Shown here one piece after another: positions 21,720-34,740 of a stretch of 64,000 nt of DNA; position 1 is the first letter of the stretch, and each line of letters begins with the position of its first letter. The translations under genes and the position numbers were made by a program. The notes below the pieces were generated by a model. The model saw only the letters and a list, made by a program, of their open reading frames with translations, made no database searches and was not told the DNA's origin. Origin of the DNA: Polytrichum commune (taxonomy: Eukaryota > Streptophyta > Polytrichopsida > Polytrichales > Polytrichaceae); assembly GCA_950295325.1 (NCBI GenBank), contig OX485809.1, positions 20,476,144 to 20,540,143 of the forward strand, read 5' to 3'.

Positions 21720-24700
21720 GATTGTTGATGGGATCATGATTGGGAATAGGCGCCTCTACTATAGTGCCACGTACACCATTTACAAAGGGCCTACACTAGA
21801 TTAAATATGATATTTAGTATCATATGGTATTTTATGTCACTATGGTAGCTTTTTGGATGATGCTTCTTATGAATAAGTGAACAAATATTGTCATGGATGA
21901 TGGATGAATTCATCCATTGGCCAAAACCCTACCTTCCCTTGCCAGCAAATTGTGATGAAATATTGTCGTGGATGATTAAAATTTGGATGAAAAATCACTT
22001 TGTAAGTGACAGTTATTGCAACACTGTATATCTATAATCCCCTGAAAATCTTACAAGGAATGACAAATAATGTTGGGTAACATTTAGCATTGGTGACAAT
22101 GTACCACGGTTTACAATTAGTATTGAGCAAGGCAATTAGAATTGGTGACACTAAATATCATATTTAGTATAGATGCCTAGAGGTCTCAAAGTGCCATGTC
22201 CCCTAATTATCAATATGATATTATTCATTGATATAAGTAACTTTTTAAGTAATATAAATACTTTATGACATTTACCGTAGCCCACTGGGATACTTGAAAT
22301 GATAATTTTGCATTTTAGTATGCAAGGAGAAGATATTATTAAACACACTAATAGCAAGCGCCATATTTTTATAGTTTAGTATGCAAGAGAAAGGCATTCT
22401 TGAGTATACTAATGCTAAGTGTCATTAATGTAAACTTTAATCAACTTGTAGACCTTTGTGCAACTTTTTATTGCATACATATATGTGTGTGTTAAAAAAA
22501 ATTATATTCGTGTAGTTTTCACAAATCTACTTGAAACACAGGTTGTTGTAGTGTGTTGAAGGAGCCATGAACTTCACTCAAAGCATCTATTTATTGAGCA
22601 TTTGAAGGTGCATATCTCATGATTTCCCTTTGGGAGGCACACTTCCAATATTTTCCAAACATGGAGCATATTGAAGACATGTGCTACAAAGGTAATGGGA
22701 AAACAAACATCGGGAAGAGTTGCAACTGCAACTATTGTGGCAACGACAAAGGATTTAGGATCCTATTGGACATGAAGGGTGTAGAAGATGTGAAGGAAAT
22801 CAAAATGAGGAATATTATGACAATCCGTGGACCTTTTGAACAAACCATCATCCAATGGGAAGAAAACTAGGTCTAGTTGCAACATTATGGTCTTATTGTA
22901 TTGGTTTTTTTTAAGCTAGAGGTTCTTTGAAGTGCAAATATGACGCTCTAGACTCTAAGTGGAAAGATGTTGATTCAATTATATCAACCATGACAATGAC
23001 ATATAAACCATCCTCCAAGTTGTATGCATTGGATAGCAATGACACCGAGTGTCTAGCAAAATTTGTTTTTGCTTGAGGTTAAGTTGTCTATGTGTATGCT
23101 AGACCTTATTGATTTATACTTGAACCATTTGTGATGCAATTTTTACACTACATGTCATCAATAAATGTATACCAAAAGCAATTTTCATTGCTATATTTTT
23201 ATGTATTGGAATCTTGAAAATGTATCTATTACTTCTAGTCCTACTTTCAAAGTTTTTAATTTTCTGAAGTGAAACATACGGTTGTGGATATAAAAGCTCT
23301 AAAATTGTAATTAACGATACCATCCCATCAAAAGGCTTGAATTCCAATATTATGTAATTATAGGGTCCTCAAAAGTATGCCAAAATAATAATACCTCCCT
23401 AAAATATGTTGGATATCACACGTATATGCAACATTTTACAGTGGGTGACCTTCATGTGACTTCCCCCTTCAAAAAAATATATATGCACCTTGGATAAGGA
23501 AGGGATTTGATTTAAGCTTGGCAATAGAATTGATGTGCCAATGTGCTACATGAATCGCAATTCCTTACCACTAGTTCTCTCCTAGACAAGTTGAAAATCT
23601 ATGAATGCGGATTGGAAATCTACTATTGTAGTTGATCACAAATCACAAATCACAAAGTGGAAAAGTAAGGAGCCACGATTCTTGAAGTGCAATTAGATTG
23701 GCTTTCATGACTCACTGTGTAGCACCAAGTGTTCCATGTTCCTTTTTTGGAGTCACAATGGTGTAAGATAAGTCACCAAGTGTTTATCAAATATTGCAAG
23801 ATAATATATCTTCAATTGATTCTCAAAAGTGTGGGTTGACACATGAGACATAAATTACTAACAATTTTTTTATCTAATATGTAGTTGGTTTTAGCAAGTT
23901 TATAGTGTGACTTGTGTCTTAGCTCCACGACACCTCTTATTAATCTTTTAGTTTGGCAATGTACACTTATAACATATAAAATGGGTGGACGTGTAGATAT
24001 TTTAGTACGTAGTTTGCCACAAGTCTTTTTTTCAGATGCCTCATGCCACTCACTTACACAAGCCCTACACTAATGCATTGTTTGAACTTTGATACATGAT
24101 ACCCTTAGTGAAATCCCTCCCCCAACTTGTCAACATATATAATGCATTACCCTCCTCTTCAACTTACATAACATTATTCAGATTCATAACAGCAATATGT
24201 GGAACTCACAGTATTCCACGTAATACTACGTAAAATATTGTCACTCCCACATAATGTTGTTATGATACTAAATAATGTTATGGAGATTGTGAAATTGTTG
24301 TCCCTAAGAGTATATATATATAGATGCATGATGATAGAATGTACTTCAGAATTGACCAGGGGTGGCCTATTTTGCCTCTTAGTAAGGCCATGCCCCCCCC
24401 CCCTCCCATGGAGAAGGCCGAAGGCTGAGCTTGAGGACAAGGCATGCAAAATAATGATATGCCCCAACCCCTTCCATGGCGTTATAAAAACGCCACTAAC
24501 ATAACAGTCACTTCCCCATGACCATCACTCCTTAACCCCTAGTGCCCTATGCAACCAAAATATGATTGTGAGTGGTTCGCTTTGATCCCTTTGACAATAG
24601 TTCAGATGGTTTCTTGACTTTTTTAACTACTGTTGTTCATGTTCAAGTCTGTTACGTTATGCCACGTGGATATTTTTTCTTCAACAAAGTTAGTTATTTT

Positions 24701-25995
24701 TGGATTAATTCAAATATGGGAGTGTGTTCTCAACTGGTATATAGTGGAACAATTTCACAAACCAAAACTTGACATTTGTCACCTCCGTGGTTGAAGGGTG
24801 GCACACCTAATTTAATTTTTAAATTCTTGCCCCTCAAGACCACTATGGACATTCCTATTGTAATCTCCTACACAATAGAACTTTAACATTTAAAACTTGG
24901 ACTGTGAGTAGTTACCTCTAAGATGCAAACATCTATACGCTTGGATTTGTCAAAAGAAACTCTAGATCTTGAACTATGTCGCTAAAATTGAGGTCACATG
25001 TTTTGGGCAAATTTGAGGGAAATTGGGTGTTGGAAGTTAGGGGATAATAGGTCCAAGAAATTATGGAGGATGCACAATGGGTGAGCAATCAACCCTCTTG
25101 CACGATCAACTGTAGTGCTTGCGACAACCTTATAATGTGAAAATATAATTTTTACCCTCCACTACAAGCTAAGGTAGATATGCAATAATCCAACACTAGA
25201 CTTTATCATACACCTAGATTGAGTGATATGTGATTATGTGTGGATCTTATAACAACCACCAAATAGACGTGTTTAAAAAAGAATGAACTCCTTGCTCACA
25301 ATATGTATAAGTATTGCAAGCTCAGTAGTCAACATGGGGGAGGGGAGGGGAGGGGGGGGGGGGGAGGAGACCTATATGACCACTTCATAACCACAAGAAT
25401 CTTCACTTTGATAATGAATAAGATATTCATATGAGCTCCAAAACTTATGAAACAAACTTCTACAAGCATGATTTGGATTTGCTAATCATCTCGCACTAAT
25501 TGCGTGTTTCATATCCAAGGGATATCCTACACAAAGTGGGTGCAGGAAGAAAAGTATACGATTAACACACATCTACCTTACAACATGGAAAATTCAAAGT
25601 CATTTCCTGGGAATGTATCCCCAGGAAGGGCTCCCAATGTGAGATGCGTCAGGATCAGCTTGCTTACCAAGTTTGGCCTTTGCTGAAATCTGTATCCCAC
25701 CTCCATCCAGAGCCTCCACAAAGTACCTCAAATCTATCATTTTGACGGGGGCCTGGCAGATTTCTTTTGGTTTTATTCACTTGGCGTTGGCTTTGTTGGC
25801 CTTCTGTCTCAAAAAAAGAAGAAGAAAAAGACGGGGGCCTGGCAGGGTCATTGCCCCTTTTCAGGAGTCCATCATTTTAACTTTGTTTCGTCTATCTTGC
25901 TCCCTGGCCCGCTCTCAAGTTTGGTGTCAGCATATTCAGTACACACAACACACCACAAGTGAAGCAGAATTACATCTTGGAATTATAATATTGAC
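21720..25995. other. Long stretch without a supported gene
   Basis: Small frames exist (for example 84 codons at 22,619-22,870 with a CNCNYC word, 101 codons at 24,199-24,504) but none is recognisable. AT-rich throughout, with a C run near 24,391 and a G-rich tract at 25,336-25,364. Confidence 0.5.
25336..25364 (+). repeat. G-rich tract, G-quadruplex candidate
   Basis: Four or more G runs separated by single A residues (GGGGGAGGGGAGGGGAGGGG and onward) meet the simple G-quadruplex pattern. No gene lies next to it. Confidence 0.8.
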
Positions 25996-26004
25996 ATTAC
26001 AGTA

Positions 26005-26659
26005 CAGTAATCTCCTGCTTAAATACGCACGTTGAACTGGAGCCGTTGGTGCACACTTCACTCATATTGCTTTTCAGACCCTCTGATTTGATGAAATCGC
26101 GACGGGAAATGGATGAAACATGAGGCAACCTCCTTGACTGAAGCCCAATGATGTGAAATCATTGCAAAGTTGAGCAAGCCGAACATGTCGAGCAAGCAGG
26201 CGTTGGGGCAGGAGTATGAAGTTAGTGAAGGCGCCATCTAGACATTTTGGGGCAATCGAGAGAACATATTGCGACAAACGACGCTAATGTCTGATGATGT
26301 TAGGTTGAAAATGGTGCATGCCTTTGTTGGCCAATTTACCGAGCTGGAAGATTGGCTTTAAGGGCTTTGAAGCTCTACATAACAGTGTCCTTGACATCGA
26401 CGCCAATTACTTTGCTCCGATGTTCAAACGGAAGCTAGACATATGTATGATGAATTGCGACGATCGTTTGAGACATTTCGACGAAATGTCAACAAGCTGA
26501 CATTGAGTGTCAAACGTTAAAAAATCATGCATTTGCGGCAAATGACTCTGCATGACATGTTCAAACAATAAAGTATGAACAATGATTTTTGTCAAAAAAA
26601 TTGCGCACTTAACTGGGATGCGTACTTAAATGGGTGCGTACTTAAGCGGGAGATTACTG
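26005..26659 (+). mobile_element. Short pogo/Tigger-like TIR element with CENP-B-type HTH remnant
   Basis: The left end CAGTAATCTCCTGCTTAAAT, then ACGCAC, is the inverted match of the right end, which closes ...GCGGGAGATTACTG. TA precedes the left end; CA follows the right one (possibly a mutated TA). A second TACTTAAATGGGTGCG repeat lies just inside the right end. Between about 26,165 and 26,310 the plus strand encodes MSSKQALGQEYEVSEGAI, one stop, then TFWGNRENILRQ. This resembles the N-terminal helix-turn-helix of CENP-B/Tigger proteins. The rest of the transposase is missing, so it is non-autonomous and decayed. Confidence 0.75.
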
Positions 26660-28375
26660 CATAAAGAAGCAGATCATTGGCACCTTGCCCAACTCATGAT
26701 GTGTGTGCAGGTGAAGTGATAAAGTTGGAGCTGAATGTTGCACAGCCTAACCCTAACTAGATTGTGAATGGAGAAAAAATTGATGGGCACTCCTCAACAG
26801 ATAGACTATGCCCCCACCCAGTCTTAATAAAACTTGCAAGGTAAAGTTCATCTGATGTGCATTACCTGTATAAGAATATTATTGAGGAGAATTAGAAATT
26901 GTGCATAGTATTCCAGAAATGAAATGCTTTGGCACCGGGTGTAAATGTTTCCCGTATATCAAGCATGCCAAGGTTGCTCTGGGATTTATACCTAGGGATG
27001 TCTCAGTGATGCTGCATGTTCAGGTCGGGTCGGGTTTTGTTTCTGCCTAATTTCAATTTCCATGTCATCTTTTACGAGGTTGCAAGCAATGACATGTGGC
27101 AAAATGATTAATTCACGCCTAATCTGACCCACATGGATCCAGGATATTTGGTGATGGTGCAAAATTAAGCTGATCCAGCAATGATTGTTGTCATAGAATC
27201 AACATACTCAGGTGATCGAGTTGTTGATTGGGGTTCTGCAAGTTTGTTATAGATAAGGGTACTATTAAACTTCGGGTAAAAGGTACTGCCCTACCTCAGA
27301 TGATCTTCATGAATTTCTCGCAGCACTAAATCAGACATGTTAAGACCTAACCCCTAAATGCTTTTGGATCCTAAATTGGATCATACATATGGTATTTTGC
27401 AATTAGACAACATGAGTATGCATTCTCATATGACATTTTGCTATATAATGATAGATTGTTGTCTTGATGGGTTACACTTCTTACACATTACACCCACACC
27501 CCCAAAAATTTGAAGAAAATATGTTGACAATTTCATAGCTTGTAGAGTAAAGAGTGAATACACAAATAGGGTTAAGGGCATGTGGCTCTGCAGTTTCTAG
27601 AAAGCAAGGAACATTGGGAGGTCCAGGTCTGGGAGAAGTTCCTAATCAAGCATTCGGATGCGTTCAGGGGTGAGAGAGATGAGGAGGTAACCTGGATCCC
27701 AAGTTTCCATCCCTTTAGTGCAGAATTTTCATTTTGTCCATTGGAGAGAGACTGGGTCTCTTGAAATAGAATAATGCATTTATATTCAATGTACCGTAAC
27801 TAGTGTTCACAAATTATCGTTTAAGTTATGGTGTGAATTGCTGAGCCAGTTTTGGTTACTTCTACGGCAGAGGAAACTAGTGCTATGGCGGCTGGGGTCG
27901 GCGGTAATTTCAAGATTACCTACAGTAGCTTCAAAGTTCTTGACTGACATAACAAGCCCATGACAGCTAATTAGTGACAGTACCTGTCTTTCTCAAGCAC
28001 GGGATTATATCAACTTCACGTTTCTTGACATTTCTTCCCAGACTTTCAGCAAATGCAGACACCCACGTGTTGCAGTCGAATGGGATGAAAACTCCTGGTC
28101 CCTGCGATTGGCATGGCAGGGATGAACATTTAATGAATTTTCTTTCAGATTTAACATAACTGCAGAGGGCTCTCTATTCCGACATAGATGAAATATTTTC
28201 TCTTCAAATTATTCCATATGCCATTTGTACATTGGTTGAGACCTACTTAAATCCATGTGGGAACAACATTTTGGCACTTAGTAAAGATGAAATAGAGCTG
28301 CCCCTACAGAGTCGACCCTACAGACGGCATCTTGGTAGAGTGTGAAGATTGGCTCATTGTTGTGCTCTGAGATGG
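26660..28375. other. Stretch without a supported gene
   Basis: Only short unrecognised frames (for example 60 codons at 27,582-27,764). No repeat structure was noticed. Confidence 0.45.
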
Positions 28376-28379
28376 ACAT

Positions 28380-28597
28380 GTTGCATACAGGTCTCTCATC
28401 CATCCAACATAAAAACAGCTTGACCCAGGTTATGGAATTGTGGCTAATTTATCTCAAATGACTTTGACTGGACTAATTTCAGGGTCTTTACAGCTAATTC
28501 TGGCTTCAATTCAACCACAAAAAATGTAGCCTTCAACCTGCATACTATTTCAAGGCTTTTATTTTGGATGGATAAGAGGTACGCTTATATGTAATAA
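28380..28597. mobile_element. MITE family B, copy 1
   Basis: The left arm TTGCATACAGGTCTCTCATC then CATCCAACATAAAA is mirrored by the right arm TTTTATTTTGGATGGATAAG then AGGTACGCTTATATGTAATA. The unit is about 218 bp. The subterminal word TTTATCTCAAATGACTTTGA is shared with the copy at 50,668. It has no coding content; superfamily unassigned because no target duplication is clear. Confidence 0.8.
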
Positions 28598-28969
28598 CTC
28601 CTCATCGCCATGCCGTGTCAGAAAGCTGAATAGAAAGATCATCTCGAGTCACCTTCCCTGCCACTCTTCCATGGCAAACACTAGTGAACAAAATCAAATG
28701 TGAAGTACCTATCAGATCTAAAAAGTGATACAACCATTTGCAGAATTTCCTTAAGCGCTGCCAATATTTGCATATTTCCAAAGACTTTCAGTTTTTATTA
28801 CAGTGTATACTCACATGCATGAATATTCCTGCAAAGTAATAGACCTGTATTATGTGATGTGCAGATTTTTGGTGCATGCCCATCAACTGTGTAAACAGGG
28901 TAATTGTTGGCAAGAAAAAATGATAGGTAAATATATTGGGTTCTTTTTTGACATGTGTGTATAGGGCAC

Positions 28970-29210
28970 ACTAACTACACTGATTCGTCCTATTAGTGTG
29001 GGTTACCATTTGGAGTTATGCATTGCTATAACTTTCTACTGAGTGTGTGATTTTTTTTACTCAAACTACATAAATAGTTAGTAGGTGCATCAAAGAACAT
29101 GACATAACTTACTTGGCAAAAAACTATAATGTGGGTAAAAAGTTATAGCAACACGTAACTCCAAATGGTAACCCACAGTAACAGGACAATTCAGTGTAGT
29201 TTCCATAAGA
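28970..29210. repeat. Foldback element, about 240 bp
   Basis: Arms of about 70 bases (GTGGGTTACCATTTGGAGTT at 28,999 and its inverted copy near 29,160-29,180, plus GCTATAACTTT inner ends and AACTACACTGA outer ends) surround a loop of about 100 bases. It is non-coding. Confidence 0.85.
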
Positions 29211-30170
29211 GGCAATGATGTTCACTGCCAGGACTGGATGGAAACCCAGATCCTTTCTATAAGTAGCGCTTCCTTGCACCTTGTGTGCCCCAGACATGGC
29301 GTTTGCTTTACCACTTGTCCAGGATGTCTGCCTTGGCAAGGCACTGTCGCCATCCTGTCTTTCGTATGTATTATCATCACAACAGGATGGAAAGCATGAG
29401 GGGAGGTGGGGCCTAAAAGTTATTATTTCTGGTTGAGATAAATAGAATCTCAACTGGAAAATTTTCCATCCTTGCTGATCACTTAAGTATGTCCAGTGGG
29501 ATCACTGACTTGTGAATGTGGAGAATTATTTGGTGGCTATGGATTTGCATTCCTCACCAAGTTCGTCTTTTTTTAAAGAAATTGTGTAAGGGAGGTGCAT
29601 TGCTTTCTACGCTTGAAGAGATTGTTCTCCAAGGAAGAGTGATCGAAAGTCCACTATGAAGTGAGGGAGAGGATAGTGTGAGGGTAGGCACTAAGTAAAC
29701 CTCATGAAGTGGATCACAAACAAACAAAATCTTACGAAACTATCTAGGTACATCTGATTTAACCTTTCCATTCATGGATTGTAAGGAAGTTAGATGTACT
29801 CTGCTTGCGCAATTTGGGTTTGCATTGTGGACATGGTCGCCTTATCCCCTCAGAGTCAAGCACAATAGTAAGATTTCTCCACCAATTAAACTATTACGTT
29901 GAGCAAGCACTTCTCATCTCACCCCACAAAACACGAAAGGGTAGATAATCAATATGCTAGTGGTCGGCTGAACTTAAAATCTGTTTGCCACATGCACACA
30001 TGTACCGTTAGACATGGAGTTGTAGAACTCCAGAATTTAAGCATCCACCATGAGAAAGCAAGAATTGTACACTCTTGTCATATGCCAACTAACAAGATCA
30101 AAGAGGGAAGAGTACTTCGCTCCTAACTACAACCTAGACTGCTTCAGTTAGTGACCAACTCCCTCCATAT
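29210..30170. other. Intergenic stretch upstream of the SH3-like gene
   Basis: A 109-codon minus frame (29,124-29,453) overlaps the foldback and shows no known family. Nothing else was recognised apart from the promoter listed next. Confidence 0.45.
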
Positions 30171-30174
30171 CATC

Positions 30175-30183
30175 TATATATAG
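30175..30183 (+). promoter_or_regulatory. TATA box of the SH3-like gene
   Basis: TATATATAG stands about 147 bases upstream of the first ATG of the SH3-like gene, giving a 5' leader of roughly 115 bases if transcription starts about 30 bases downstream. This is inference from position and motif. Confidence 0.5.
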
Positions 30184-30304
30184 CATTGCCTTCGGGTGAT
30201 GGTTGTGTCTCCAAAAGTAGGTTGCAGAAGGGAGGCTTTGGGTAGTCAGCGCTGCGCAGATTTCTAGAAGGGGTGTACTGTCGACTGATCCTGCTGAGGG
30301 TTAA

Positions 30305-30830
30305 GCTGTGACAAGAGGAAACAAGAGTGATGGCGATCTCCACAACTGCAAAGTATTATAGGTTTTTGCATGACCTGTACTTGTGACTAATATATATGTG
30401 CTCTAAACTCCATTTGGTGTCTGAATGTTTTATGTTTTCAGGGCTCTTCTCTGAATTTTGAACAAGTATGTATGATACATCCAGTTTTCTGGTTTTCTGG
30501 GACACGTAATAAGGATAGGCGACAGACGACACAAAATCTCCAGGTTTATATGTTACTATTATTGTAAACTACGTAATTTAGGTTGTGACATGATGAAACA
30601 GGAGTGATGGCGATCATTACAACCGCAAGTAAGTATAGGTGGTTGCATGACCTGTTGTGACTAATATGTATGTCATCTCTGAACTCTGCTTGTTACCTGA
30701 ATTAAGTTTATGCTTTTAGAGCTCGTTTCTGCATTAGAACAAGTATGTACAGGGTGACGGCCTTGAGTTTTCTGGTTTTCAGGGAACTCATAAGCATAGG
30801 GTGACAATCGAAACAAATCTCCCTTTATTT
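30305..30830 (+). repeat. Tandem duplication carrying exon 1 and its splice donor
   Basis: Units start near 30,305 and 30,583 (offset about 277-280). Shared blocks include GTGATGGCGATC, GGTTTTTGCATGACCTG (GGTGGTTGCATGACCTG in copy 2) and GTTTTCTGGTTTTC. Copy 2 has ATGGCGATC at 30,607 followed by a consensus donor GTAAGT at 30,629. Its exon would be 22 bases, one shorter than copy 1, and would put the SH3-like part out of frame. Confidence 0.8.
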
Positions 30831-31252
30831 TTGTCAGAGTCGTGTGGAAACTACGCATTGCAGGACTCACAAGTTTTCTTTTCTTTTTTCTTTTTTTCCC
30901 CCCACCTTCATGATGTTATATATGCTGCAGGATGCTGGGCTGTCTCTTTGCAGCAGCAACAGCAGTTCTTGCAGCTCTCCAACACTCTACCATAGCCGAG
31001 GAGAACAATGTTTTCTTAACCAACGACGTGGTGACCCTGAAATACCACCCTACCCTGTCGAGCAATGTGATCACGACACTCTACCCAAATACGCCGGTTT
31101 CCATAAGGTGTCGGGTGAGCGACCCTGCGAATGCAGTGAATGGCGACCCATGGTGGCTCTATGTGGATGTACCCAGCACTGGGAATACCGGATGGCTAAC
31201 TGACTGGTACGTAGAGTGTGGTGGAAATTGCCCAGGCAGCATCTGCACTTAA
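30330..31252 (+). CDS. Small secreted SH3b-like protein, two exons
   Basis: Proposed exons are 30,330-30,352 (23 bases) and 30,931-31,252, joined in frame through donor AAA|GTATTA and acceptor TGCTGCAG|G, which follows a strong T/C tract. The 114-residue product begins MAISTTAKMLGCLF, with a hydrophobic signal peptide (LFAAATAVLAAL) probably cut after STIA. The secreted part is about 80 residues. It has the outline of a bacterial-type SH3 domain: DVVTLKYHPTLSSNVITTLY, then VSIRCRV, DPWWLYVDV, GNTGWLTDWYVEC and two more Cys (GGNCPGSIC). Such domains bind cell-wall glycans or peptides in bacteria; the plant role is unknown. If exon 1 is wrong, translation could start at ATG 30,932 and still give a signal peptide. 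A tandem copy of exon 1 lies at 30,607-30,628. Confidence 0.65.
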
Positions 31253-32935
31253 CTTAATAGCTTCCTGAAGTTAATTGAGACGCCTCTCATAAAAGCTCGT
31301 GATATATACATACATATATATATGAGTGTGGATCCCAAGAGATTTGAGGGTACAGACCAGTGTTGGACCTGTACATGATTCTTTGAGAAGGAGGCTTATG
31401 GGCCTTTCTCGAAATGCAGGCATGTGAGGCGGCCATGTCACTTTCTCTTCCCAGTGATAACACTAGAGTGAGATGTTGGGATTGAGGGCATAGATGTGGA
31501 TGGTTATGGAAATGATATTGGATGGCTTGCAAAGGAAGGGCATTGGTATGGTATGCTTTGTGGTTTAGGGTAAATGATTGTCTGATATGGTATATGATAA
31601 AAAAGAAGAAGAAGGAGATACTAGCTTGGTATGTGTCAAGGTCTGGTATCTATCACACTAGTGCTTTATTGGAGGGTATTGCAAAGTCTAGAACCTCTTA
31701 TGTGGAAAATGCATGGTATTGAAAGTTATGGAGTAGATGATTTCCAACTGGACTTAGCAAATGCAATATAAATGAGTGATTTTATGTGCAAGCTCTATGT
31801 ACATGCACAAAAATTTCATGGTGTTTGGTAACTTGCATAAGAGATTGCGGAGAGTTTGAAATGAAGAAATAGTTTACATTTTGCTAGTTCTTCAAAAATC
31901 TCATTATGGCGAAACATATTTACACTTTGCTAGTTCTTTCTAGTTATTTATTGATTGTCTATGAGTTCATGCTATTCAAATGCTACTCCTCTTCAAACAA
32001 TCCAACCTCTATCTCCTCATGGGCATCAAGAAAGTCCGCTTCGGTGTTGAAGTATTCTCCGCATTAGTTCATACGTGGTTGAGGTATTATTTTTCTCTAG
32101 TGTGTACATTTAAATAAGCTATTAAGAATGTTGAAGTAAAGGTAGATGTACAAAAGGGGGCCCTTGGGTTTCAAGTTTTTTTTTGACAATAGATGTGTTA
32201 ATTCCATCCGATTCATGTTTTTTTATCCATTCTTGTCATATGGTAATAGTCCTCAATGACTACCTTGTCCATTCTTGGTGGGGTTTGTATTTGGGTTCCA
32301 CGTTTTTACAAACAAGAGGCTCATGAAGAACTCATGGATTGCTCTCTCGATTGTGCCTAAGTTATTTTGCTCTCTTGTCTTTGTTTACTTGATCCAATCA
32401 TTGAGTTACATACTATGAATGAAAAAAAATGTTCAATGACTTTCAGTTCGAAAGTGTAGGTGGATCTTATATATAATAAATGTTTATTTTATTTAATACT
32501 AATATTTTGTATATGTGGTGGAGGCCATTTTTGCATTAAATTGAAAAGCTTAATATCAATACATGAATCCATTTTCTAGCCTACTGTTAGTACGTATACA
32601 TTTGTTTTTCTCTATAAATTTCTCATATATGGGGGATTTAATTTCATAGTGACCCACACATGTCATTTTGGTTTCCAATGAAGAGTCCACCCCCTGGGAG
32701 TATTCTGCAACATTGACCCTAGGGAACATGCATCTATCCTCTAAGGTCATCTAGCCAATTCATGTAGATCATCACCAACACATCCGGGTTTACAATACCT
32801 AGCCTACACGTGTGCAAAACACACAAAATTATTGCCACAAAAAATCCCTCTCTGTCTCGATTTTACTTCCTGGTATTTTAGGAATTTGATGGATGAGATA
32901 TAAGGCAGTCAGGAACTTGGTGATGGTGTGCCTTC
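31253..32935. other. Stretch without a supported gene
   Basis: 3' side of the SH3-like gene, then AT-rich sequence with only short unrecognised frames (for example 32,556-32,750 on minus). Confidence 0.5.
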
Positions 32936-32939
32936 CACC

Positions 32940-34740
32940 ACGCTAGAGGCTAGAAATTCCCATCTATTGTCACATGCGTTTGCCAAAAAATACTCAACTC
33001 CGATAACACTAACCCTTTTGTGGCTTCCTCACCTATAAAGTGGGCTTCAAAAATAGACTCTGATGCATGTGCAATTTGTGTTGGAGGCCCTTGTGCCACA
33101 TGAGGGTTCAGGTACTTTGTTGCATTCATCAACATGGGCAACAACACTTTCGTATCATACTCTTGCACCAAGATCTTGGCCCCATCTCTGCCATATCAAC
33201 TCTTTAAATATAGGGTCTAACATTAATGCCAACATGTTGTGAGCTTTCTCCTTTACAAAACTTATAGCAAAGGCTAAGAATGATGCCAAAACCCCAAATG
33301 CCTCACCTCCTATGCGAGCATACAAAATCTCTAACTCTGAATCAACCTCCCCAAGCTTGTAAGGCGACACGTGTTGCCGTTGTGTTCACATCCACTTGCA
33401 GCTTGTTGCATATGGCAATGCAAGCTAGCAAGGCATCAAAAAACAACCAATGTTCGTTGGTACGATTGAGAACACATTGTTGCACTATATACTTTAGTGT
33501 CTCCATCACAACTCTAGCTACTGCCCAAGTTAAGCCACTTGGAACTTGACTCTAGAGTTGTAGGGTCTACCGAGTGTAGCAATGTTGATAGTAGAGTTGT
33601 ACTCTAACGTCTTCTATGCAGTCAACCCATAGACCAAAAACATAGTCTTAGAATTCTCCCATGAAATGCAAAGTAAAGGAAAAGAAAATGGAACGAGTAA
33701 GTGTCATTACCTGAAATAAAACCACCTTGGATGTGAATTGTACTTTCATTGGGATTTTCAACTATCTTGTTGAAAGCCCAACTTCCACACAAGCCTTCTT
33801 CGACTCAATTCTTCCCTTGCTAGACTTCTTAATCCATGTTGAAATTTTTTGCAAGGCTACATGTGCATCTTTCAAACTCACACATGTCATTCATACACAA
33901 ACTATATTGTCATTTGTGCCATATTGGCAAGCCTTACACATCACATGCTCAAAATAGGTGCCAATATATGGCTCATCAATCTCTAACGGTTTGCATTTCA
34001 CCACAAACTTTAGGGTAGTGGCCAACATGTTCAAGTTGACGTTGTCATCTTTGACATAGGTTAACACTTGGTCTGTAAGCCCGAACTCATTGAGGAGCCA
34101 CCTGACGACCTCAACTAAGGCCACCCCAAACATGTCAGCTACTTTGAAAATGCTTACTGTAATGTGCGGAGGGACCCACTCACCATCCACAAATCCACCA
34201 CTAGGCAGAATGTATCAAACCCACACCGAGACATCCACAAAATCAAAAGTGATAGAGACACTTGCATAGCTAGCGAGAAGGGACAAGACAAATCTATCCA
34301 TGGTGTGGGTGAGCATGGCTGGAATGTGTTCCTTCATCAAGGCCTTCCTTGTGGGAAACCGGACCTTGCCATCCCGTCACAAAAGCAACCTTCAAAGCCA
34401 AGGATTTTCTATTGCAAAGAGGAGGACAAACCTTTTTGCAATGTAAAGCACTAGATCTTCAAGGAATCTTACCTAAGCTAGATCACCCTTTTGTAGCAAA
34501 CGTTGGAGCCCAAGAACTCCATGATGGAGTTGGGGTGGACCTTCTGCCGCTTCTTGCAAGATTACATGCCGTCCTCTGTGTTGTCCCCCTTCAATTTTTC
34601 CTCGCATTTGTAGTGCTCAAAGTCCTTGGAATGCTCATTGACCAAGTGTTTGGACATGCTCGTGCTTCCATGGCCAAGGCCATACTTTAATATTCCCTTC
34701 CGCGCTCTCATTGTACTCTCAGAACTCCACACAGAAGATG
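32940..34740 (-). pseudogene. hAT transposase pseudogene with BED-type zinc finger
   Basis: Read from about 34,690 downward on minus, pieces appear in the usual hAT order. A BED finger remnant (GHGSTSMSKHLVNEHSKDF) comes first, then RQKVHPNSIMEFLGSN. Next is the core, 34,190-33,891 (EWVPPHITVSIFKVADMFGV, LLNEFGLTDQVLTYVKDD, FEHVMCKACQYGTND). The part before the C-terminal dimerisation domain follows (KEKAHNMLALMLDPIFKELI, VQEYDTKVLLPMLMNATKYL, EEATKGLVLSELSIFWQ). Many stops and frame changes separate the pieces, so it is long dead. It is a different hAT lineage from the one at 3536. No termini were recognised, though the foldback at 34,738 lies at its upstream edge. Confidence 0.8.

Noticed and set aside
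29210-29453. Possible SINE around CAGACATCCTGGACAAGTGG
   Set aside because: A and B boxes are too poor and no tail is visible; left within the intergenic entry.
30607-30628. Second first exon of the SH3-like gene as the true start
   Set aside because: It is 22 bases long and puts the SH3-like domain out of frame with the 30,931 acceptor; copy 1 (23 bases) is in frame.
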